Assembly: GCA_017521325.1 (NCBI GenBank)
Contig: JAFXCV010000020.1
Coordinates: 30,091-94,090, forward strand
Reading direction: 5' to 3'
DNA from: Oscillospiraceae bacterium
GTDB taxonomy: Bacteria; Bacillota; Clostridia; Oscillospirales; Ruminococcaceae
DNA: 64,000 bases
Part shown: piece by piece, positions 1-8,265 of the stretch
Position numbering within the stretch: position 1 is the first letter of the stretch
How the letters are laid out: the number at the start of each line of letters is the position of its first letter
Notes under the pieces: model-generated
Databases searched by the model: none
Told to the model about the DNA's origin: nothing
Seen by the model: the letters and a program-made list of their open reading frames with translations, nothing else
Translations under genes and position numbers: made by a program

Positions 1-779
1 AGCAGCACGCCGTTAACAGCTACCCACCACCACTGACCAAGCACAAAGCCGTTCTTTTCGTAATACACATTGCCGAAAATGGGCAGCAGGCAGAGAAGAT
101 TGTGCAGTGCGTGTTCGATGAGCGTGTACCAGAGATTTCTGGTCTTGCAGTAAACATATGCCATGGTAAAGCCCCCGATGAATACATTCAGGAAGCCCTG
201 TACATTGTACAGATGCATGGAAGCGAAGTAGATGGCATTGGCAAGGCAGATGATCCATGCGGAGTAAGCACCTCTGGGAAATTCCAGTCCGCAGTAGCGG
301 AACATCAGCTCTTCGGCAATCGGTGCGCCAATGACGCCCACTACAAATCCTACCCAGCCCTCGGGGAGCGTGCGGTTTGGTTCTACTTCCATGAAATTGG
401 AAAGCACAAGTCCGCCGAAATGGTCGCAGACCTCACCCATCGACCATGAGAAGATCAGCAGCATGATCGGTACGGTGATGTCGAAATTCTGAAAGCTCAG
501 AACCTTTTTAAAGGAGGTTCTGTTGCGCTTGCGGATCAGAAAGCAGCCGATGATTGCACCGAGCAGCATGCATGCCTGGTCGGTGAGCATCACCGCAGGA
601 TTGGTTGTCAGATCTTCAATCAGTGTCATCGGATCAAATGTGCCGCCCTGTGCAAATTTCGGCACGAGCAGGAGGATCATAATGACAGTCAACGCAACAG
701 AGGAAAGCGTCAGATAAAACAGAAGCGGTGACAGACTGAGGAATGGTGAAATCAGACGTTGTTTTTTTAGCTGTGTCAT
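1..779 (-). CDS. CPBP family intramembrane metalloprotease, 3' end cut off
   Basis: The frame starts at ATG 777-779 after an AAGGAA ribosome site and runs off the left edge, so about 259 residues are visible. It has several hydrophobic segments. The CPBP (Abi) motifs are present in order: the glutamate pair and arginine in EELMFR, a histidine in FASMHLYN, and a histidine in IEHALHN. Family members are membrane proteases related to Rce1, and many bacterial copies act in peptide maturation or self-immunity; the substrate here is unknown. It has its own sigma-A promoter and no co-directional partner visible upstream. Family call is firm; role is not. Confidence 0.85.
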   Translation of the reverse strand, partial: MTQLKKQRLISPFLSLSPLLFYLTLSSVALTVIMILLLVPKFAQGGTFDPMTLIEDLTTNPAVMLTDQACMLLGAIIGCFLIRKRNRTSFKKVLSFQNFDITVPIMLLIFSWSMGEVCDHFGGLVLSNFMEVEPNRTLPEGWVGFVVGVIGAPIAEELMFRYCGLEFPRGAYSAWIICLANAIYFASMHLYNVQGFLNVFIGGFTMAYVYCKTRNLWYTLIEHALHNLLCLLPIFGNVYYEKNGFVLGQWWWVAVNGVL

Positions 780-803
780 AATAGGTTCCTTTCTTTGGGT
801 AAA

Positions 804-849
804 TGTAATTTACAATTCATATTATAGCACAGTTTCCATGTCTTGTCAA
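804..849 (-). promoter_or_regulatory. Sigma-A promoter of the CPBP gene, with a small palindrome downstream
   Basis: On the minus strand TTGACA (844-849) and TATAAT (821-826) are 17 bp apart, a consensus promoter. Just past the start point lies TGTAA-A-TTACA (804-814), a palindrome that could be an operator; nothing identifies a regulator. Confidence 0.75.
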
Positions 850-870
850 TAGGTTTTTGAAAATAATTAT

Positions 871-903
871 AAGTAAAAAGCCGGACGGCTGAAACCGTCC
901 GGC
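871..903 (-). terminator. Intrinsic terminator after flavodoxin
   Basis: A perfect 9-bp stem GCCGGACGG/CCGTCCGGC (880-903) with a 6-nt loop is followed on the minus strand by TTTTTAC. It closes the DUF3793-flavodoxin operon. Confidence 0.85.
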
Positions 904-920
904 AAATTTGTATGATTTGT

Positions 921-1328
921 TTATTCTGCAAGTGCTTTTCCGAGTTCCCTGCATTGTGCAAGGGCGTCGTCATCCGGCATTTCATTTGCAATCAGACCCG
1001 CATCATTCACAAGTGCGATGCCCTGCGCCCTGCAGCGGGATTCCCATTCACGCATCCACTCACCGTCGCCCCAGCCGTAAGAGCCGAAGAGTGCGAGCTT
1101 CTTGCCTGCAAGCTTGCCTTCTACAGCGGTGAAGAATGGTTCAAACTCACCTTCCTCCAGCACCTCTGCGCCCATTGCAGGGCAGCCGAATGCCAGTGCA
1201 TCGTAGTCCTCCACATTGCCGCTGAAATCCGCCACTGTGTACAGCTCTGCATTTGCAGCTTCTGCAATTGCCTTTGCCATTGCTTCGGTGTTTCCAGTGG
1301 CGCTCCAATAGATGACTGCTTTTTTCAT
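921..1328 (-). CDS. Flavodoxin
   Basis: A 135-residue single-domain flavodoxin, typical length for a short-chain member. The FMN-phosphate loop is seen as SATGNTE near residues 9-15, and the later GSYGWGDGEWM segment matches the isoalloxazine-binding loop. It is an electron carrier in the cytoplasm that commonly replaces ferredoxin when iron is scarce. The start follows a GGAGG site. It lies 14 bp after the DUF3793 gene and is co-transcribed with it, downstream of two GTTAGC-type palindromes, which suggests metal-responsive expression (inference). Confidence 0.92.
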   Translation of the reverse strand: MKKAVIYWSATGNTEAMAKAIAEAANAELYTVADFSGNVEDYDALAFGCPAMGAEVLEEGEFEPFFTAVEGKLAGKKLALFGSYGWGDGEWMREWESRCRAQGIALVNDAGLIANEMPDDDALAQCRELGKALAE

Positions 1329-1342
1329 GCTTCCTACCTCCG

Positions 1343-1912
1343 TTAAGAAATCTTGAGAGCCTGGTAGATATCCGCACCCTCATTTAATTTGTTGCACAGA
1401 AAATTTCTGCACTTTTTATAATTGGAAAATGTCCTTTGCGCCGCTTCTTCGCAGCCGTAGACCTTCCAGAAGCCGCAGAACTTGTAGTTTTCACCCTTGT
1501 TCTCAATGAATCCGATCACATCCTCCATCGGATAACCAAGGAAAATGCCGATTTCATGGGGAAAATCCTCGCATTCTGCAATGCGTTCCGAAAGCTTGCC
1601 AAGACAGGCATCCAGCCCCTCAGCTATCGGATAGCCGCATTCCTCCAGCATCCGGCACACCTGCACATCGGAAAGCCTTGCTGTCAGAAGCTTTTCGTGA
1701 TAGATCAGCAGAAGCGCACGCTCCGTACAGCGGCAGAGAATCCGGCTTCGCAGTCCTTTTGCAGCGACACGACGGTTGAACGCCGCAGAATCGCCATCCA
1801 CATCGAATTCCTTGCAGCGCAGGGAAAGCAGACTTGCGCACTTGATGCCAAGCAGCGTCGGCGCAGAATGCACCGCAAGTCTTTGCCCGAAATTACCATA
1901 TTCCATCTCCAT
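1343..1912 (-). CDS. DUF3793 family protein
   Basis: A 189-residue soluble protein rich in cysteine (about ten residues, for example CRCTERAL and YKKCRNFLCNKL). The length and the closing motif with YKFCGFWKVYG fit DUF3793, a family of unknown function found in anaerobic gut Firmicutes. The start ATG follows AAGGAGGG at a good distance. It is the first gene of an operon with flavodoxin and sits below two copies of a GTTAGC palindrome. I infer a role linked to iron or redox from the partner gene and the boxes, not from the protein itself. Confidence 0.75.
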   Translation of the reverse strand: MEMEYGNFGQRLAVHSAPTLLGIKCASLLSLRCKEFDVDGDSAAFNRRVAAKGLRSRILCRCTERALLLIYHEKLLTARLSDVQVCRMLEECGYPIAEGLDACLGKLSERIAECEDFPHEIGIFLGYPMEDVIGFIENKGENYKFCGFWKVYGCEEAAQRTFSNYKKCRNFLCNKLNEGADIYQALKIS

Positions 1913-1931
1913 GAGAAAATCCCTCCTTTTG

Positions 1932-1985
1932 GTAAGCTCATGCTAACCGCTATTTTGAAAAATTACACAGTAAGCATGCGCTAAC
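1932..1985 (-). promoter_or_regulatory. Two GTTAGC-type operators upstream of DUF3793-flavodoxin
   Basis: GTAAGC-TCAT-GCTAAC (1932-1947) and GTAAGC-ATGC-GCTAAC (1970-1985) are inverted repeats with 4-bp centres, spaced 38 bp centre to centre. The same box occurs at 2351-2366 next to a clear promoter. The shape resembles DtxR/MntR-type metal operators; the regulator is not in the window. Confidence 0.6.
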
Positions 1986-2051
1986 TATGCGTTCAAAAAT
2001 ATGTGCCCGCTGCAATTAGGATGGGCAGAGCTGACGGAAATATTCCTGCAA

Positions 2052-2333
2052 TTATTTGCAGTACTGTTCCAGCGCACTTTTGAGTGCACTTGCACTGGAA
2101 CTGTGGATTCTTGCCACGGGAATCGCATGCTTTGCCGATTTTCTGTTCACGCTGTTAAGCATTTTATGGGAACAGGTACCGGTAAATACAATCATGAGAT
2201 CGGGCGTGCCGAGTTTGTTTTCAAAGTCGGACGGCATCTGCGTAAAAACCTTCGCCTTGCAGGAGAAGCTCTTGCAGATGTCCTTGTATCTGGCTGCCAT
2301 GCGGTCATTGCCGCCGATGACTACTACGCTCAT
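2052..2333 (-). CDS. DUF2325 family protein
   Basis: A 93-residue protein starting with the typical VVVIGGNDRM and containing FTGTCSHKM, both marks of DUF2325. Members are small Rossmann-like proteins of unknown function often found beside metal or redox genes. It is the only gene behind a strong promoter whose start region carries a GTTAGC-N4-GCTAAC palindrome shared with the neighbouring flavodoxin operon. This suggests co-regulation of the two units. Confidence 0.8.
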   Translation of the reverse strand: MSVVVIGGNDRMAARYKDICKSFSCKAKVFTQMPSDFENKLGTPDLMIVFTGTCSHKMLNSVNRKSAKHAIPVARIHSSSASALKSALEQYCK

Positions 2334-2350
2334 TGTTCTCTTCCTTTCTG

Positions 2351-2398
2351 GTTAGCCTTTGCTAACTATAGTATATCACAGATGGGAGCATTTGTCAA
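2351..2398 (-). promoter_or_regulatory. Promoter with overlapping GTTAGC palindrome for the DUF2325 gene
   Basis: On the minus strand TTGACA (2393-2398) and TATACT (2370-2375) are 17 bp apart. Four bases beyond the -10 lies the perfect palindrome GTTAGC-AAAG-GCTAAC (2351-2366), covering the start point, which is the classic position for a repressor. Confidence 0.75.
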
Positions 2399-2453
2399 GC
2401 ATCTTTTTCTAATTGGAAGAAAAAAACAAACCGCAGCAATCAATATGCTGCGG

Positions 2454-2607
2454 TCAGCTTGTCAAAAAAGGGGTAAGTTTCTCTAAACTTGCCCCCACCC
2501 CAACCCCTCCCCCTTTGGGGGAGGGGCAATATTGTGTGGGTACTGCATACCCACACCCGCCAAAGGACTTCGTCCTTTGAATCTGATAAGTTTTTTCGAC
2601 AGTCTGA
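2454..2607 (+). mobile_element. Terminator-associated mini-element, copy 1
   Basis: A 154-bp non-coding element with imperfect terminal inverted repeats: left TCAGCTTGTCAAAAAA, right the complement of TCAGACTGTCGAAAAAA. The inside holds a C-rich/G-rich hairpin (CCCCTCCCCC...GGGGGAGGGG) and a palindromic GTGGGTACTGCATACCCAC. It lies between two copies of the terminator hairpin ACCGCAG...CTGCGGT (2430-2454 and 2607-2631). A second copy follows in tandem and an inverted relative lies at 61305-61461. No transposase is encoded. Confidence 0.7.
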
Positions 2608-2630
2608 CCGCAGAATTCAATATGCTGCGG

Positions 2631-2786
2631 TCAGCTTGTCAAAAAAAGGGGTAAGTTTCTCTAAACTTGCCCCCCACCCCAACCTCTCCCCCAAAGGTGG
2701 AGGGGCAATATTGTGTGGGTACTGCGTACCCACACCCGCCAAAGGACGAAGCCCTTTGAATCTGATAAGATTTTTCGACAGTCAGA
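2631..2786 (+). mobile_element. Terminator-associated mini-element, copy 2 (tandem)
   Basis: A 156-bp near-copy of the preceding element, same orientation, with the same terminal repeats and inner hairpins. It is bounded by the second and third copies of the ACCGCAG...CTGCGGT hairpin (2607-2631 and 2786-2810). On the minus strand only the outermost hairpin (2430-2454) still has the T-run (GGTTTGTTTTTTT) expected of the terminator serving the dockerin/C39 gene. Confidence 0.7.
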
Positions 2787-2828
2787 CCGCAGCAGTCAAT
2801 ATGCTGCGGTTTGCGGAGCTGTAATGAA

Positions 2829-4181
2829 TTATGCACCTTTTTGGATGATGACCGCCTGACTTTCCATATAGGCGTAGCGGTCTTCGACCGTGGAGCGTGC
2901 ATAGGCTTTCAGACCGTTGCCCTTGTAGGGGTCATTGATATAATAGTAGTCATCGTCGTAGCCGACAAGCACCAGACAATGTTCGCTGCGCTTCCATGTG
3001 AAAAGCTTGCCGGTGGAGGTGATGTACCACTGTCTGCCGGGGGTGGATTCGACCATATTGATGGTTGCCCAGATGGCAACGGGCTGTCCCTTGTCGATGT
3101 AATCCGTCAGCAGCTGCGAGAGGGGCGTGCCTGTGAGATTCACAGCAGTGTCGCCGTTTGTCAGCAGCTTGTTGAGTGCCTTGGTGATGACGGGTGCATA
3201 GCAGCCAAAGCCGCTTGAAGATCTCGGATCGCCGATAAAGGCTTCAGCGGGATGCGGCCCGTAGAGCTTACCGCCGCTGGAATAGAGATATCCTATGTCG
3301 AGCGCCTTGTCAATAAAGGTGTCGATGGAGGTGTCATAGCCTGCATCACGCAGGAGCATAACTGCACTTGCACTTTCACATCCTGTGGGATAGCCGATCT
3401 GGCTGATGTAGGGTGTGTCAAGCAGCACCTTGGTGACGATGCCTGATTCGTTTGTGGTGATGCCGTTCAGGGTTTCACCGCAGACGAGTGTGCCGTTTTC
3501 AGGATGGAAATAATACTTCTGCTCACCGATTTCCTGCATTCCCGTCAGTGCCTTCCCATTTGAAAAACAGTAGGATGCAGCGTCCGTATGCAGCCAGCCC
3601 GACTGCAGTGCGCCTTCCTCATCAAACAGGTAGGAGTTTCCGTCGATTACTTCATCCCCCGTGCAGAGGATATAATCCTCACCGGCGTAGTAGGCGGACA
3701 GTCCGTCAAGGATCCAGCCTTTTTGCAGAATGCCCTGTGCATCGGCGAAATGCAGCACGGAGCCGAGTGCGGCAGGGGTTTCACCTGCACCTGTTGATGC
3801 AGCGTAGACAAGGATCTGTGCGGCATCAATGGCATTGATATTGCCATCGAGATTGCAGTCGCCGTGATCGGCAGCATCCGACGGGAAACCGAGTGCCTGC
3901 AGTTCCACGCTCACACTTTTGCCGGAAACCGCAGAAGCGGCAGCCGCCGTCAGGAGATATGCCGCATCTACCGTGCTGATTGCGGAATTTCCGTCAACAT
4001 CTCCTATGAGAAGCGATGGGGGAGCGTAAATTTTCCCCGTCAGTGCTGTGCCGTCCCGATAATAGCTTGCGGAATCGCCGTCATAAACAATTCCGTCTTT
4101 CTGTTCGGATGCCTGCACGGAAAGGGGAGAAGCAGCGCACATGCATGCCAGAAAGAACGAAAGTGTCTTTTTCATGTTCAT
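2829..4181 (-). CDS. Secreted dockerin protein with glucan-binding-like repeats and C39-like peptidase domain
   Basis: About 450 residues from the ATG that follows GGAGG (upstream in-frame starts lack a ribosome site). Order of parts: signal peptide (about 1-26, MKKTLSFF core); a type I dockerin with two calcium loops (GDVDGNSAISTVDAAYLL near 62 and GDCNLDGNINAIDAAQIL near 105); short GW/YYF repeats resembling cell-wall or choline-binding repeats (about 140-255); and a C39_2-like peptidase fold (about 275-450) with the cysteine in PTGCESAS and histidine in SEHCLVLVGYDDDYYYINDP. It should be exported and docked on a scaffoldin cohesin. Whether it cleaves a cellulosomal or foreign protein is unknown. 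An N-terminal dockerin on a peptidase-like protein is unusual. Confidence 0.8.
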   Translation of the reverse strand: MNMKKTLSFFLACMCAASPLSVQASEQKDGIVYDGDSASYYRDGTALTGKIYAPPSLLIGDVDGNSAISTVDAAYLLTAAAASAVSGKSVSVELQALGFPSDAADHGDCNLDGNINAIDAAQILVYAASTGAGETPAALGSVLHFADAQGILQKGWILDGLSAYYAGEDYILCTGDEVIDGNSYLFDEEGALQSGWLHTDAASYCFSNGKALTGMQEIGEQKYYFHPENGTLVCGETLNGITTNESGIVTKVLLDTPYISQIGYPTGCESASAVMLLRDAGYDTSIDTFIDKALDIGYLYSSGGKLYGPHPAEAFIGDPRSSSGFGCYAPVITKALNKLLTNGDTAVNLTGTPLSQLLTDYIDKGQPVAIWATINMVESTPGRQWYITSTGKLFTWKRSEHCLVLVGYDDDYYYINDPYKGNGLKAYARSTVEDRYAYMESQAVIIQKGA

Positions 4182-4200
4182 AAATCTACCTCCGTTTAAT

Positions 4201-4235
4201 AAAAAGGCTCCGCCTGCGGACATGCAAACGGAGCC
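4201..4235 (-). terminator. Intrinsic terminator of eno
   Basis: GGCTCCG...CGGAGCC hairpin (4206-4235) followed on the minus strand by TTTTTATT, 38 bp after the enolase stop. Confidence 0.85.
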
Positions 4236-4273
4236 GTCGGATAGATTCAGTTTACCACAGAATGGGGGAAAAG

Positions 4274-5611
<1,338 letters not shown>

Positions 5612-5633
5612 TCACAAATCCGTCACGAAACTC

Positions 5634-5662
5634 TTGTATGATAAAGGAAAATCTGGTATAAT
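5634..5662 (+). promoter_or_regulatory. Promoter of the two-component operon
   Basis: TTGTAT (5634-5639) and TATAAT (5657-5662) with 17-bp spacing, 60 bp before the response-regulator start. Confidence 0.75.
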
Positions 5663-5721
5663 ATAAAGGAATGCATTTCATTGAGATGCCAAAACCCATG
5701 ATACAGAAAGGATGTGGCGGT

Positions 5722-6402
5722 ATGAGCAGAATTTTAATCGTAGATGACGAGGTGAGCATCCGTGCCGTTGTCAGAGAATATGCGGAATTTGAGGAATATG
5801 AGGTCGATGAAGCGGAAAACGGCATGGAAGCCGTGGAAAAATGCCGTGCGAATGATTATGACATGATCATCATGGATGTTATGATGCCAAAGCTTGACGG
5901 CTATTCGGCGAGCAAGGAGATCCGCAGGCACAAGAATATTCCGATCATCATGCTCTCGGCAAGGGGCGAGGAGTATGACAAGCTCTTTGGCTTTGAAATT
6001 GGTGTGGATGATTATGTGGTCAAGCCCTTTTCTCCCAAGGAACTGATGGCAAGAGTCAAGGCAGTGCTCAAGCGTGGCAGAACCGAAAACGCAAGCTCCA
6101 GAGAACGCCTGAAATTCGAGGGGCTGGAGATCGACCTTGCAGGACGTGAAGTCTATGTCAACGGGCAGAAGGCTTCCATGACGCCAAAGGAATACGATCT
6201 GCTGTTCTATCTGGTGCGCAATATCAACCTTGCCATGACCAGGGACAAGCTGCTGGAAGCTGTCTGGGGCTATGATTTCTTCGGCGATGACCGCACGGTG
6301 GATACGCATATCAAAATGCTGCGCAACAGCCTTGGCGAATACCGCAAATTCATCGTAACTCTGCGTGGCATGGGCTACAAGTTTGAAGCAGATGCGCATT
6401 AA
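5722..6402 (+). CDS. OmpR/PhoB-family response regulator
   Basis: 226 residues from the start MSRILIVDDE behind AAAGGATG. The receiver domain (1-120) shows the acidic pair in VDDE, the phosphoacceptor aspartate in MIIMDVMMPKLDG, and the conserved lysine in VVKPFSPKEL. The C-terminal winged helix (about 130-226) shows SMTPKEYDLLFYL and RTVDTHIKMLRNSLGEY. It binds DNA when phosphorylated by the kinase that starts inside its own stop region. The target genes and signal cannot be told from the sequence. Confidence 0.95.
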   Translation: MSRILIVDDEVSIRAVVREYAEFEEYEVDEAENGMEAVEKCRANDYDMIIMDVMMPKLDGYSASKEIRRHKNIPIIMLSARGEEYDKLFGFEIGVDDYVVKPFSPKELMARVKAVLKRGRTENASSRERLKFEGLEIDLAGREVYVNGQKASMTPKEYDLLFYLVRNINLAMTRDKLLEAVWGYDFFGDDRTVDTHIKMLRNSLGEYRKFIVTLRGMGYKFEADAH

Positions 6403-7819
6403 GAAATTAAAGAAGATGGAGCACCGCATCAGCCTGCGTGCCCGACTGTGCCTTGCGTTCATCCTGTTTACCGTAATCGTTACGGCACTTGTCTGGCTGT
6501 TTGAGGTGGTGCTGCTGGAGGGCTTTTACTATGCGTCAAAAATCCGGGAAACCGAAAAAACGGCGATTTCCCTGATTGAAGCCTACGGCACGGACGGATT
6601 TGACGATTATCTGACGAACGTTTCCTTCAGCGACCAGATCTGCATTGAAATTCTGGATACCAGAAATCGTGTGGCGTATGAGCGTGATGTCATGAACCGC
6701 AAATGCCTGCTCCATGGGCCGCATAACTATAACAACCTCTATGCCATGCTGCAGGAGCTGCAGGAGGATGACGACGGCATTATCCGCCGTAATGTGTTTG
6801 ATGAGCAGATCGGGCTGAATACCTTCATCTTCGGCTGTGAGCTGATGAATAACGGCAAGGTGGAGGGCTATCTGTTTCTCAATACGGCACTGGAACCCGT
6901 GGGCGCTGCAATCAATATCATGAAGCGCATGCTGATGTTCATCAGCGTCCTGCTGCTTGTGATCGGCGTGCTGATCGCATTCTACCTTTCCAACTGGCTG
7001 GCGGTGCCCATTGTGCGTATCACAAAATCGGCGCACCGTCTGGCGCATGGCGATTTCAATACGAAGTTCGAGGGCGGCAGCTACCGTGAGGTGGATGAGC
7101 TTGCACGCACGCTGACCTATGCCGAGCAGCAGCTCTCCCGTGTGGACAGCATGCAGCGTGACCTGATCGCCAATGTGTCCCACGATCTTCGTACGCCCCT
7201 GACAATGCTCAAGGCGTATGCGGAAATGATCCGTGACATCTCCGGCGAAAACCCCGTCAAGCGCAATGCCCACCTGCAGGTCATCATTGACGAAACCGAT
7301 CGGCTTGCACTGCTGGTCAATGATATCCTTGATCTCTCAAAACTCGAAAACGGCAGCATCAAGCCCGAAATGCAGAGCTTTGATATCACTGTGCGACTGG
7401 AGGATATCATCGCCCGTTACAAGGGCATCTCCGATAAAATGGGCTATCACATCCATTTCACCCCCGATGAAAATACAGAGGTGACGTGCGATCCCGGACA
7501 GATCGAACGTGTCATCTGCAACCTCATCAACAACGCCATCAACTACACGGGTGAGGACAAGAATGTCTATGTCCGCCAGATCAATACGCCCGAGGGCGTG
7601 CGCATCGAGGTGCAGGACACAGGCAAGGGCATCGAGGAGGATAAGATCCAGCGGATTTTCGACAAATACTACCGCAGCGAAAACCACAAGCGTGAGGTGG
7701 TCGGCACGGGACTCGGACTATCCATTGTCAAGGTGATCCTCAAAATGCACGAATTCCACTACGGCGTGAGCAGCAGACTCGGAGAGGGTTCGGTGTTCTG
7801 GTTCATCATCAGAAAATAA
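6392..7819 (+). CDS. Membrane sensor histidine kinase
   Basis: 476 residues if started at the ATG overlapping the regulator stop by 11 bp; a start at 6416 (MEHRISLR) is also possible. Order: membrane segment (about 24-50), extracytoplasmic sensor of roughly 125 residues, second membrane segment (LMFISVLLLVIGVLIAFYL), HAMP, dimerisation helix with the phosphorylated histidine in NVSHDLRTPLTMLKAYAEM, N-box NLINNAINYTG, G1 box DTGKGI and G2 box GTGLGLSIVK. It phosphorylates the paired OmpR-type regulator. The ligand is unknown. Confidence 0.95.
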   Translation: MRIKKLKKMEHRISLRARLCLAFILFTVIVTALVWLFEVVLLEGFYYASKIRETEKTAISLIEAYGTDGFDDYLTNVSFSDQICIEILDTRNRVAYERDVMNRKCLLHGPHNYNNLYAMLQELQEDDDGIIRRNVFDEQIGLNTFIFGCELMNNGKVEGYLFLNTALEPVGAAINIMKRMLMFISVLLLVIGVLIAFYLSNWLAVPIVRITKSAHRLAHGDFNTKFEGGSYREVDELARTLTYAEQQLSRVDSMQRDLIANVSHDLRTPLTMLKAYAEMIRDISGENPVKRNAHLQVIIDETDRLALLVNDILDLSKLENGSIKPEMQSFDITVRLEDIIARYKGISDKMGYHIHFTPDENTEVTCDPGQIERVICNLINNAINYTGEDKNVYVRQINTPEGVRIEVQDTGKGIEEDKIQRIFDKYYRSENHKREVVGTGLGLSIVKVILKMHEFHYGVSSRLGEGSVFWFIIRK

Positions 7820-7887
7820 TTATGCGGCAACACATAGTCAACACCGAATTATCATATAGTTATCACAAATAGACAATATAATATGAA

Positions 7888-8020
7888 AGCTGATATTCTG
7901 CAAATTGCAGACGGCTTGAATTACGGTAATAACGTTCTTACCCCAACGTTATTATAAATCCCCAATAATCCCTATATCATGGCAGGAACCCCTCACTTTG
8001 TGAGGGGTTCCTGCTTTTTT
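7888..8020 (+). ncRNA. Candidate small RNA 1 of a tandem pair
   Basis: A -10-like TATAAT (7877-7882) is followed by a small hairpin (TCTGCAAATTGCAGA), a perfect stem TAATAACG/CGTTATTA with C-rich loop TTCTTACCCCAA (7927-7954), a single-stranded tract containing ATAATCCCTATATCATGGCA, and a strong terminator (7982-8020, 14-bp stem then six T). The following unit repeats this plan with a changed but still paired stem. No open frame with a ribosome site is present. No -35 consensus was seen. Family not recognised. Confidence 0.6.
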
Positions 8021-8089
8021 CACATTCTGTATCGGGAATTTTCAAACGCCTTACATCCTGCTATCACATTCGGGGCGTATACTATAATT

Positions 8090-8215
8090 GTTCCAAAGAT
8101 AAGGAACGATTTCATAACGGTAATTAACGTCCCCCAGCGTTAATTATAAAATCCCTATAATCCCTATATCATGGCAAAACCTCCTCTGCTTCGGCAGGGG
8201 AGGCTTTGTTTTTTC
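8090..8215 (+). ncRNA. Candidate small RNA 2 of a tandem pair
   Basis: Same architecture as the unit before it: TATACT/TATAAT (8078-8089), a hairpin GTTCC-N7-GGAAC (8090-8107 region), a perfect stem TAATTAACG/CGTTAATTA with loop TCCCCCAG (8121-8146), the shared tract ATAATCCCTATATCATGGCA, and a terminator CCTCCTCTGC/GCAGGGGAGG with T-run (8176-8215). Both units have TATCACA nine bases before the -10. The stem differs from unit 1 at paired positions, which supports an RNA structure. Confidence 0.6.
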
Positions 8216-8231
8216 GGGGGGTACAACAGAA

Positions 8232-8255
8232 TTCCCCGTCCTTGCGGACGGGGAA
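8232..8255 (-). terminator. Hairpin after the aminotransferase gene
   Basis: TTCCCCGTCC/GGACGGGGAA stem with a TTGC loop, 11 bp past the stop. The tract after it on the minus strand (AATTCTGTTGT) is only moderately T-rich, so termination may be partial. Confidence 0.55.
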
Positions 8256-8265
8256 CATCATGATT

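Larger units (their letters stand above)
2430..2810 (-). terminator. Triplicated terminator hairpin after the dockerin/C39 gene
   Basis: Three copies of one hairpin (2430-2454, 2607-2631, 2786-2810) alternate with two mini-elements. Read on the minus strand, the copy at 2430-2454 is followed by a T-rich tract, so it is the working terminator; the other two lack the tract and look like duplicates made when the elements arrived. Confidence 0.6.
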
